Part shown: in pieces, positions 45,801 through 55,300 of the stretch
Layout of the letters: each line of letters starts with the position of its first letter
Position numbering within the stretch: the stretch's first letter is position 1
From: Dendronalium phyllosphericum CENA369
GTDB taxonomy: Bacteria; Cyanobacteriota; Cyanobacteriia; Cyanobacteriales; Nostocaceae
NCBI RefSeq assembly: GCF_016056275.1
Contig: NZ_JAECZA010000003.1
Coordinates: forward strand, 1 to 64,000
Direction: 5' to 3'
DNA length: 64,000 nt
The notes under the pieces: generated by a model
The model's input: the letters and a program-made list of their open reading frames with translations, nothing else
The model's database searches: none
Told to the model about the DNA's origin: nothing
Made by a program: the position numbers and the translations under genes

Positions 45801-46209
45801 GAATGGTAAATGCGATCGCAAGGCTTTGCCTGCACCTGATACAGCGCGTCCAGAATTGGAGGCAGCTTATCAGCCGCCGCAAACTGAAATTGAAAAAACT
45901 ATTGCTGAGATTTGGCAAGAAGTACTGCAAGTTGAAGAGATAGGAATTCATGATAACTTCTTTGAACTCGGCGGTCATTCATTGCTTTTGGTTCGAGTTC
46001 ATAGCAAATTACGCGAAGTATTTCAGCAAGATTTATCTGTCCTCGACTTATTTAGATATCCGACTATCAAATCTTTAACAAATTATTTAAATCAAGTTAC
46101 AAATCAACAAACATTTTCTGATATGAATATTATTACCGAAAAAATTGCGGATGGGAAAGCTCAACAAAGAAAGCGGCTACAAAAACTTAAATCTATTGAA
46201 AATATTTAA
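42847..46209 (+). CDS. NRPS: C-A(Thr)-PCP
   Basis: The protein has 1120 residues. An N-terminal helix ([17 protein letters not shown]) probably docks to the preceding PKS. The condensation domain ([12 protein letters not shown], then HHIISDGWS near 165) is of the LCL-like type. The adenylation domain (about 480-1000) has [25 protein letters not shown] and [20 protein letters not shown], followed by a PCP (LGGHSLLL near 1042). Hand-read code D-F-W-N-I-G-M-V-H matches the textbook threonine code DFWNIGMVHK. Between core motifs A1 and A2 the domain has about 8 extra residues (SKTLPKAS) encoded by a palindromic repeat at 44491-44526. The chain-length and motif context look otherwise intact. Confidence 0.93.
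   Translation: [1120 protein letters not shown]
44491..44526. repeat. 36-bp palindromic repeat inserted in an adenylation domain
   Basis: The arms GAGCG and CGCTC bound a stem-rich 36-bp unit read in frame as [12 protein letters not shown]. The sister A domains read QRSLEMAIALLAILKAG or QRSIETIVGLLAILKAG here, so a net 24-bp insertion is evident by comparison. Confidence 0.65.
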
Positions 46210-46224
46210 AAATTCTTCCAGATT

Positions 46225-49200
46225 ATGAGTATTACCACACCAGCAAATTCTTTCAATGGTTCAGAAATAGCAATTATCGGCTTATCAGGGCGTTTTCCTG
46301 AAGCTAAAAATATTGATGAATTTTGGGATAATCTCCAAAATGGAAGGGAATCAATTTCTTTTTTTACTGACGAAGAATTATTATCAATAGGTATAAGTTC
46401 ATCTCTATTAAACGACCCTAACTATGTCAAAGCACAAGCTATATTAGAAGACGCAGAGTTATTTGACGCAGAGTTTTTTGGCTTCAATCCCAGAGAAGCA
46501 GAAATTACAGACCCACAACACCGAATTTTTCTAGAGTGTGCTTGGTCAGCTTTGGAAAATGCTGGATATGATTCCCAAAATTATCAAGGCGCTATTGGTG
46601 TTTATGCTGGCTCTGGTCTGAATACCTATTTACTTAATATTTATTTAAATCCAAATATTATCAACTCTATCGATCCTCAGCAACTCGTTCTTGCAGGTAA
46701 TAAAGATTTTTTAACCACTCGTGTTTCTTACAAACTCAACTTAGAGGGGCCAAGTTACGCAGTACAAACTGCTTGCTCGACTTCATTAGTTGCCGTCCAC
46801 TTGGCTTGTCAAAGCTTACTCAATGGCGAATGCGATATCGCCTTAGCTGGTGGTGTTGCGATCAATGCATCCAGAAAAGACGGATACATGTACGCAGAAG
46901 GGGGGATATTATCTGCTGACGGACACTGCCGTGCTTTTGATGCTAAGGCACAGGGATCTGTGGGCGGTGAGGGTGTGGGCATTGTAGTGTTGAAGCGATT
47001 AGAAGATGCTTTGAGCGATCGCGACACAATTCATGCCATCATCAAAGGTTCGGCTATTAATAATGATGGTTCATTAAAAGTCAGCTATACAGCACCCCGC
47101 ATCGATACCCAAGCAAAAGTAATTAGAACAGCCCAAATAGTAGCCGAAGTTGAACCGGAAACTATCACTTACATTGAAACTCATGGTACAGGAACAGCTT
47201 TAGGAGATCCCATTGAAATTGCTGCCCTGACACAAGCTTTTCGCGCTAGCACGCAAAATAAAGGATTCTGTGCCATTGGTTCCGTCAAAACCAACATTGG
47301 ACATTTGGATACTGCGGCTGGTGTGACGGGATTAATCAAAACCGTTCTAGCCCTCAAGCATAAACAAATACCCCCAAGCTTACACTTTGAGCAGCCCAAT
47401 CCCGAAATTGATTTTGCCAATAGTCCTTTCTACGTCAATACCACACTTTCAGAATGGCAGACAAATGGCATCCCCCGGCGTGCGGGAGTTAGTTCCTTTG
47501 GACTAGGGGGAACCAATGTACATGTGATTCTCGAAGAAGCGCCGATTGTGGAGCAGAGGAGCAGGGGAGCAGAGGAGCAGGGGGGCACAGGAGCGGGGGG
47601 GCAAGCGAGAGAATATCAATTGTTGGTTCTTTCTGCTAAAACAGAATCGGCGTTGGAAATGGCTACAACAAATCTTGCTAATTATTTGCGAGAATGTCCC
47701 GATTTAAACCTCGCTGATGTGGCTTATACGTTGCAGGTTGGGCGGAGAACTTTCGACTATCGGCGTGCAGTTGTCTGCCGAGATATTCAAGATGCCATCA
47801 ACGCACTTCAAGAACCAAAGCGAGTTTTTACCAATACTCAGAAAACTCAAGAACGCCCTGTGGCCTTTATGTTTTCGGGGCTGGGAACTCACTACGTTGA
47901 TATGGCTGTTGAACTGTACCAAACTGAGCCAACATTTCGCGCTTGTGTTGACCAATGCTGTGAATTTCTCAAACCGCATCTTGGTTTAGATTTGCGAGAT
48001 GTGTTGTATCCCAATCGCAACAGCGAGAATATCAAGCAAAATACTTTCTCTGCTGGGCTAGATTTACGAAAAATGTTAGGTCGAGGAACCGAACAAGTAG
48101 ATGTAGCCGCTCAAAAACTCAATCAAACTTTTCTCACCCAACCTGCTATCTTCGTCATTGAATACGCTTTAGCTCAGTTATTTATATCGTGGGGAATTCG
48201 TCCAACGGCAATGATTGGCTACAGTATCGGTGAATATGTAGCGGCTACTTTAGCGGAGGTTTTATCTGTTGAAGATGCTTTGACTTTGGTAGCTAAAAGA
48301 GCGCAAATGATTCAAGAGTTACCAAGCGGGGCAATGCTGGCAGTTGGGCTTTCCGAGTCAGAAATTCAACCTCTATTGAGCGATCGCATTTCCATATCTG
48401 CAATCAACGGATCTTCGTTATGTGTGGTTGCAGGTTTCCCGGATGCTGTTGCAGAATTGGAACGACAATTGAGCGCACGAGGTTTAGTTGGTAAGCGCTT
48501 GCAGACTTCTCATGCTTTTCATTCTGTAATGATGGAAGCGATCGCACCGACTTTTCACAATTTAGTTAACACATTCAGCCTCAAACCCCCGAAAATTCCC
48601 TATTTATCTAACGTCACGGGAACTTGGATTACAGCAGACCAAGCAACAGACCCCAGTTATTGGGTGCAGCACCTTTGCCAAGCAGTACGCTTTGCAGATG
48701 GTATACAACATTTATGGCAAAAAGACAATCCCATTTTACTGGAAGTTGGCCCCGGTCAAGCATTGAGTAGTTTCGCGCTGCAATGTCTGAAAAATGACGA
48801 TACCAAGCCAGTGATGTTGCCCTCCCTGCGGCATTCCTACGAGCAACAGTCAGATGTCGCCTTTTTAATGAATACATTGGGTCGCTTGTGGTTAGCAGGG
48901 GTAAAAGTAGATTGGTCTGATTTTTATGCCCGCGAACAACGCCAGCGTATCCCCTTACCGACGTATCCTTTTGAACGCCAGCGTTACTGGATTGATGCCA
49001 ATCCTGAAGCTAATTTGGCCGCACTATCTCAAAAAACATTAGACAAAAAAGCAAATATTGCCGACTGGTTTTACGTTCCCTCTTGGAAACGCTCTCCACA
49101 CATCGCATCAAAATCAGCACAAAAATTATGTTGGTTAGTATTTATTGATACTGTCTCTATAGGTTCGCAAGTCACCAAAAAACTGGAATTAGAAGGGCAC

Positions 49201-52200
49201 GATGTCATTACCGTGAGGGTTGGAGAGCAGTTTAGCAAGTTAGGCGATCGCTCTTATGTAATTAATCCCCAAGCTAAATGTGACTATGATACCTTGCTCA
49301 AAGAACTACGGGATTTTCAACTAAATGCGATCGCTCATTTTTGGAGTCTCAACCCTAATCCCCAGGCAGAATCACCCCATCAGTTCTTTGAAGAATGCCA
49401 AAATCACGGTTTTTATAGTCTACTTTTCTTGGCGCAGGCATTAGGAAAACAAGAAGTTAGCGATGTCCAAATTTTGGTAGTAACTAACAACATCCAAGAA
49501 GTCAACGGCGATGAAAATTTATGCCCTCAAAAGGCAACTGTCATGGGAATCTGTAAGGTGATTCCCCAAGAGTACCCCAATATCACTTGTCGTCACGTTG
49601 ATGTAGTCATTCCTTCAGGGATACCCCAAAAAAATCAACTCGTAGACCAACTAGTAACAGAACTCACTCAAACAGCATCTGAGAATATAGTTGCTTACCG
49701 TGGTAAACATCGTTGGGTGCAAACTTTTGAACCAATGCAACTTGAGGAACCAAATCGAGAAACAATTCCGATCAAAGAAGGTGGAGTATATTTAATTACT
49801 GGTGGCTTGGGAGATGTTGGTTTAGTGTTGGCTGAATATCTCGCCCAAACAGCGCGTGTCAAGCTAATTCTTACAGGGCGTTCCGTGCCTGCAAAACAAG
49901 AATGGTCGCAATGGCTAGCGACTCACGATCAAAACGACAACATCAGTCGCAAAATCAAAAAAGTGCAAGCGTTAGAAAGATTGGGTGCTGAAGTTTTGAT
50001 TTGCCGCGCCGATGTTGGCAATCTCGAACAAATGCAAGCAGTAATAACTCAAGCATCAAATTGCTTTGGCGAGATTCATGGTGTCATTCATGCTGCAACT
50101 GTGAGAGTGTACAACTCTGTTCAACAGATAAGTAAAACGGAGTGTGAAACTCAATTACACTCCACAGGCTATGGATTATTGGTATTAGAAAAAATACTAC
50201 AGGGAAAACAGCTTGATTTTTGCATAATTATATCGTCATTAGCATCTGTTTTAGGCGTACTGGGTATGGCTGCCTATCCAGCAGCACACGTATTCGCGGA
50301 TGCTTTTGTACGCAAACACAATCAAACAAGTCTTATTCCTTGGTTGAGCATTAATTATGGGGATTGGATTACTCAAGAATCCTCGGAATCAGCGATATTA
50401 AAAGGCGCAGATTCTGTGATGACGCGCCAAGAAGGTGTGGAAGTTTTTAAACGTGCCTTATGTGCAAGTCAGTTAACTCAGATAGTCACATCAACTGTAG
50501 ACTTGCAAACTAGCATCAACAGATGGATTCAACTGGAATTTCGGCAAAATTCTCAACTTATAGCAAAAACCAGTGCTGCTTCAGCTTATTTAAGACCTAA
50601 TTTAGATAATACTTATGTTGCTCCGAGAAGTGAAGTAGAGCAAGCGATCGCCAATATCTGGCAAGAACTCCTTGGCATTAAGGAAGTAGGCATCCACGAT
50701 AGCTTTTTTGAGTTGGGTGGTGACTCTGTACTTGGCATTCAAGTCAGTGCTAGAGCTGCTAAGGCAGGTTTTCGGTTAACTCCTCAGCAATTATTTGAAC
50801 ATCAGACAATTGCCAAACTAGCAGAAGTGGTAAGCACAACCCAAGTAGTTCAAGCCGAACAAGGTTTAGTAACTGGTTCATTGCCCTTGACACCAATTCA
50901 GCACAGGTTTTTTGAACGGAATATATCAGAACCGCACCACTGGAACCAATCGATTTTTTTAGAAGCCGCAGCAGCTATCGATCCAGCTGTGTTGAAACAA
51001 GCATGGCAGCAATTATTATTACATCATGATGCTTTGCGCTTGCGGTTCAAACCTTCTGAATCTGGCTGGCAAGCAGTGAATGCTGGGTATGAAGAGATAC
51101 CATTTACACATATAGATTTATCAGCATTGTCAGCAGATGCTCAAGAACTGGCAATCAAGAAAACTACTACTCAACTACAAGCTAGCCTCAATCTGTCAGC
51201 AGGGCCGATTATCCGGGTGGCGCTTTTTAACTTGGGTGCAAGTAAATCTAGCCGCTTGCTAATTATCGTCCATCACTTAGGAATAGATCCCGGTTCTTGG
51301 CGAGTCTTGGTAGAGGATCTGCAAACAGCTTATCAGCAAATTCGCCAGGGTCAAGCAATTGAACTGCCGCCAAAAACAACTTCTTACAAACAATGGGCTT
51401 TGCGGCTAGAGGAATATGCTAAGGAGACAAATTTAGAGAAAGCCCAAAATTATTGGTTGAGCGATCGCTACAAGCAAGTTTCTCTACCAAGAGATTATTC
51501 TGGTAACATCAATAATGTCGCATCAGAGCAAATTGTTTCAGTAACGCTGAGTACTCAAGATACTCAAGCTCTGCTTCAAGAAGTTCCAGCAACTTATCGA
51601 ACTAATACACAAGAAGTTCTACTGACTGCTTTTGTACAAGCTTTTGCTGAATGGACAGGTGAAAATTCACTTCTAGTTGACCTCGAAGAAAATGGGCGGG
51701 AAGTCAGTACTAGTGGTATAGATAATGTTGATATATCGAGAACTGTAGGTTGGATTACTACTACCTATCCCGTACTTTTAGATTTGCAGAAATCTGACAA
51801 TCCCGGCGATGCATTGAAAGTTGTTAAGGAGCAACTGCGTAGCATTTCTGGTCAGGGTATTGATTATGGAGTGCTACGTTATCTAAACAAAGATGCAGCA
51901 GTTCGAGAAAAAATGCGAGTGCTTCCTTCAGCAGAAGTAATGTTCCTTTATGTTGGTCAACTTGCTAAAAGTTTACCTCAAAATTCTTTATTCCAATTGA
52001 GCGAATCATCACCAGAAGCAGCCAGCAGTCTGCAAGCAACTCGTCCTCATAAGTTACATCTAATTGCGTCAGTTGTCGAAGGTCAATTGCAACTGGATTG
52101 GTGCTACAGCAGGAATATCCATCGACTAGAGACAATAGAAAAATTATCAGCTAATTTTGTCAAATCCCTCAAAGCGATCGTCACCTATTCTCAATCTTTG

Positions 52201-52308
52201 GAAACTGTAGAGTACACCCCTTCAGACTTCACAGCAGCAAATATAAATCAAGATAATTTGAGTAAGTTGCTGGCTCAAGTTGGTCAATTAGGTAGGAGTA
52301 ATTCTTAA
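46225..52308 (+). CDS. PKS module with epimerase-type domain: KS-AT-KR-ACP-E
   Basis: The protein has 2027 residues. The KS is intact (TACSTS, ETHGTGT, KTNIGHLD). The AT carries FSGLGTHY, a GLDLRKMLGR insertion, GYSIGE near 665 and SHAFHS. These features are shared only with the stand-alone AT, so a hydroxymalonyl-ACP preference is inferred. The KR has GGLGDVG, but the YxxxN motif reads YPAAH, so the catalytic Asn is His and activity is doubtful. The ACP has LGGDSV near 1497. The C-terminal domain (about 1550-2000) has epimerase motifs: VHHLGIDPGSW, EENGRE in place of EGHGRE with the Glu kept, and SRTVGWITTTYPV. The stop overlaps the next start by one base, and that next C domain is of the post-epimerase class. 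An E domain after a PKS carrier is unusual. Confidence 0.9.
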   Translation: MSITTPANSFNGSEIAIIGLSGRFPEAKNIDEFWDNLQNGRESISFFTDEELLSIGISSSLLNDPNYVKAQAILEDAELFDAEFFGFNPREAEITDPQHRIFLECAWSALENAGYDSQNYQGAIGVYAGSGLNTYLLNIYLNPNIINSIDPQQLVLAGNKDFLTTRVSYKLNLEGPSYAVQTACSTSLVAVHLACQSLLNGECDIALAGGVAINASRKDGYMYAEGGILSADGHCRAFDAKAQGSVGGEGVGIVVLKRLEDALSDRDTIHAIIKGSAINNDGSLKVSYTAPRIDTQAKVIRTAQIVAEVEPETITYIETHGTGTALGDPIEIAALTQAFRASTQNKGFCAIGSVKTNIGHLDTAAGVTGLIKTVLALKHKQIPPSLHFEQPNPEIDFANSPFYVNTTLSEWQTNGIPRRAGVSSFGLGGTNVHVILEEAPIVEQRSRGAEEQGGTGAGGQAREYQLLVLSAKTESALEMATTNLANYLRECPDLNLADVAYTLQVGRRTFDYRRAVVCRDIQDAINALQEPKRVFTNTQKTQERPVAFMFSGLGTHYVDMAVELYQTEPTFRACVDQCCEFLKPHLGLDLRDVLYPNRNSENIKQNTFSAGLDLRKMLGRGTEQVDVAAQKLNQTFLTQPAIFVIEYALAQLFISWGIRPTAMIGYSIGEYVAATLAEVLSVEDALTLVAKRAQMIQELPSGAMLAVGLSESEIQPLLSDRISISAINGSSLCVVAGFPDAVAELERQLSARGLVGKRLQTSHAFHSVMMEAIAPTFHNLVNTFSLKPPKIPYLSNVTGTWITADQATDPSYWVQHLCQAVRFADGIQHLWQKDNPILLEVGPGQALSSFALQCLKNDDTKPVMLPSLRHSYEQQSDVAFLMNTLGRLWLAGVKVDWSDFYAREQRQRIPLPTYPFERQRYWIDANPEANLAALSQKTLDKKANIADWFYVPSWKRSPHIASKSAQKLCWLVFIDTVSIGSQVTKKLELEGHDVITVRVGEQFSKLGDRSYVINPQAKCDYDTLLKELRDFQLNAIAHFWSLNPNPQAESPHQFFEECQNHGFYSLLFLAQALGKQEVSDVQILVVTNNIQEVNGDENLCPQKATVMGICKVIPQEYPNITCRHVDVVIPSGIPQKNQLVDQLVTELTQTASENIVAYRGKHRWVQTFEPMQLEEPNRETIPIKEGGVYLITGGLGDVGLVLAEYLAQTARVKLILTGRSVPAKQEWSQWLATHDQNDNISRKIKKVQALERLGAEVLICRADVGNLEQMQAVITQASNCFGEIHGVIHAATVRVYNSVQQISKTECETQLHSTGYGLLVLEKILQGKQLDFCIIISSLASVLGVLGMAAYPAAHVFADAFVRKHNQTSLIPWLSINYGDWITQESSESAILKGADSVMTRQEGVEVFKRALCASQLTQIVTSTVDLQTSINRWIQLEFRQNSQLIAKTSAASAYLRPNLDNTYVAPRSEVEQAIANIWQELLGIKEVGIHDSFFELGGDSVLGIQVSARAAKAGFRLTPQQLFEHQTIAKLAEVVSTTQVVQAEQGLVTGSLPLTPIQHRFFERNISEPHHWNQSIFLEAAAAIDPAVLKQAWQQLLLHHDALRLRFKPSESGWQAVNAGYEEIPFTHIDLSALSADAQELAIKKTTTQLQASLNLSAGPIIRVALFNLGASKSSRLLIIVHHLGIDPGSWRVLVEDLQTAYQQIRQGQAIELPPKTTSYKQWALRLEEYAKETNLEKAQNYWLSDRYKQVSLPRDYSGNINNVASEQIVSVTLSTQDTQALLQEVPATYRTNTQEVLLTAFVQAFAEWTGENSLLVDLEENGREVSTSGIDNVDISRTVGWITTTYPVLLDLQKSDNPGDALKVVKEQLRSISGQGIDYGVLRYLNKDAAVREKMRVLPSAEVMFLYVGQLAKSLPQNSLFQLSESSPEAASSLQATRPHKLHLIASVVEGQLQLDWCYSRNIHRLETIEKLSANFVKSLKAIVTYSQSLETVEYTPSDFTAANINQDNLSKLLAQVGQLGRSNS
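47551..47603. repeat. G-rich heptad tract inside PKS KS-AT linker
   Basis: GAGCAGAGGAGCAGGGGAGC and following units are imperfect GGAGCAG heptads. They are translated as EQRSRGAEEQGGTGAGGQ between the KS and AT of the PKS at 46225-52308. The position matches the tract in the PKS at 38081-42850. Confidence 0.65.
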
Positions 52309-55300
52309 TGAAACAAAATAATATTGAAGATATATATGAACTTTCTCCCATGCAGCAGGGTATGCTTTTTCACAAGCTGGCTGCACCTAATTCGGTGGTA
52401 TATTTCGAGCAGGTTTGCTTCACTTTGCAAACTCAGTTAAATGTTATCGCCTTCCAGAAAGCTTGGCAGCGAGTTGTAGACCGCCATCCAATTTTGCGTA
52501 CATCCTTTTATTGGGACAATCTTGATAAACCTTATCAAGTCGTTCATCAGCAAGTAGACTTACCTTGGGAATTTCAAGACTGGCGACAATTATCTTTCTC
52601 TGAGCAACAAAAGCAACTCCAAGTATTCTTAAAAACAGATGGCGATCGCGGCTTTGAACTTTCTCAAGCTCCTTTAATTCGCCTAACATTAATTCAAGTA
52701 ACTGATGACACTTATGAATTTGTTTTCAGCTTTCATCACATATTAATGGAAGGATGGTCTGTAAACTGGTTATGGAAGGAATTTTATGAATTTTATTATG
52801 CTTTTTGCCAAGGACAAGATTTACATTTAGAGCGTCCACGCCCCTATAGAGAATATATTGCTTGGTTACAGCAGCAAGACTTGGATAAAGCAGAAACTTT
52901 TTGGCAGCAGAAACTTAAAGGTTTTAGATTACCAACACCAATAATTACAGGTAATACTTCTGCTAACTTTGATGAGCTAAAAGCAGATTATCAACGGCAA
53001 GAAGTCTTGCTGTCGGCAAATTTAACAACAGCCTTAAAATCCTTGGCTCGAAAATATCAACTAACCTTAAATATCGTAATCAAAGGAGCTTGGGCTTTAC
53101 TTTTAAGTCGTTATAGCCAAGAGTCAGATATAGTTTTTGGATCTACATCCTCAGGGCGACCGACGGCGCTAGCAGATGCAGAGTCGATGGTTGGACTCTT
53201 TATCAACACACTGCCTTTAAGAGTACAAGTCGATAGTAACGCTTTGCTTACACCTTGGCTAAAAAATCTGCAAGCCCAAGAAGTTGAGATGCGTGAGTAT
53301 GAATATAGCCCGTTGCTAAAAATTCAGCAATGGAGTGAGATACCTCGTGGTTTACAACTATTTGATAGTATTTTAGTTTTTGATAATGAATTAGTAGATT
53401 ACAATCAAGAAACGCTGGCTGAAAATATCGGAATTGTTCAGTCTCAGTTATTAGGCGAATCTCAATCATTTTTTGACTGGACAAACTATCCTCTTACCGT
53501 GGGGGTAGTGCCTAAATCTGATTTATTGAATCTATCTATTTCATACGATATTCGTCGCTTTGATAGTGATAGTATTAACCGGATGCTAAGGCATTTAGAA
53601 ACCTTACTAGAAGGTTTTGTTGCCAACCCCGAACGCAAACTTCGGGAATTGCCGATGCTGACTGCCAAAGAAAGTTATCAAATACTGCAAGAATGGAATA
53701 ATACAAAAGTTGAGTATTCTGACGATAAATGTATCCATGAATTATTCTTAGAGCAGGTAGAAAAAACACCTAATGCTATAGCAATTATTTTTGAAGATAA
53801 ACAACTAACTTATCAGGAACTGAATATAAAAGCTAACCAATTGGCACATCAGTTGCAATTCCTAGGAGTGAAACCAGAAGTTTTAGTAGGACTTTGCACG
53901 CAGCGCTCAATTGAGACGATCGTCGGGTTATTAGCTATTCTTAAAGCTGGGGGAGCCTACGTACCCATCGATCCAACTTATCCGCAGCAGCGATTGTCAA
54001 TGGTGCTAAATGATGCTCAAATAACTGTATTACTCACGCAACAGCATCTCCTGGCAAAGTTACCAGCACATACAGCGAAAGTTATCTGCCTAGACGAGGA
54101 TATTCATTGGCAATCAGCAATCCCACAAAACCCTGTAAATCAAACTAGCCCAGGAAATCTAGCTTATGTAATTTATACATCAGGTTCTACTGGTACGCCT
54201 AAAGGTGTCACAATCCAACATCAATCTTTGGTAAACTTTGTTCAAGCAGCGATCGCAGAGTACAAAATACAATCGCAAGACCGGATTTTGCAATTTGCTT
54301 CTATTAGCTTTGATGCTGCTTGTGAAGAAATTTTTCCTTGTTTGCTGTGCGGTGCGACATTGGTATTGCGAACCGATAATATGCTGACTTCCATACCAGC
54401 TTTTGTGGAAAAATGCCAACAGCATTGCATATCGGTTTTGGATCTACCTACTGCTTTTTGGCATCAACTAACTTCAGAACTGGCAACATCAGCATTAAAG
54501 TTACCACAATCGCTGCGTCTAGCAATTATTGGTGGCGAAAAAGCCTTGCCAGACAAAGTTAATACTTGGCGACAGCAAGCACCACACATACGTTTGATTA
54601 ATACCTACGGGCCAACAGAAACTACAGTCGTGGCGACAGTTTGCGACTTGGCAACGGTAGAAAAAGAAGTACCGATTGGACGAGCGATCGCCAACATGCA
54701 AACCTATGTATTAGATCCTGATTTACAACCAGTTCCCATTGGCGTTTGGGGCGAATTGTACATTGGCGGAATTGGCGTAGCTAGAGGCTATCTGCACCAG
54801 CCAGAACTAACACAGCAAAAGTTTATAGCAAATCCTTTCAGCAACACAGATACTCGTCTTTACAAAACAGGCGATCGGGTACGCTACCGCAGCGATGGTC
54901 TACTTGAATTCAATGGTCGTATTGATAACCAAGTAAAAATTAGGGGCTTCCGTGTTGAGATCGGGGAAATAGAAGCAGTCATCAACGAACATCCAGCTGT
55001 TCTGGAAGCTACAGTGATTTCGAGGAAAGATGTGTCAGATAATGAGCAGTTAGTGGCTTATGTAGTTGCTAATACTGATATTGTAAAAAGACAGCCTTCA
55101 GCAGTTGATTTAAACACTCAACAAGCCTCGCAGTGGCAAGCAGTCTTTGATACCCTCTACAACGAGTTAGACTCAGAGCAACAGTCGGGTTTTTATATTA
55201 AAGGTTGGGAAAGTAGCTATACGGGTTTACATCTTCCCGATCGAGAAGTACGTGAGTGGATGGCTCAAACAGTTGAGCGGATTTCAACTTTACAACCAAC

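Noticed and set aside
47551-47603. Possible CRISPR-like direct repeats
   Set aside because: The units are contiguous heptads without spacers and lie within a PKS coding frame. They are a simple tandem repeat.
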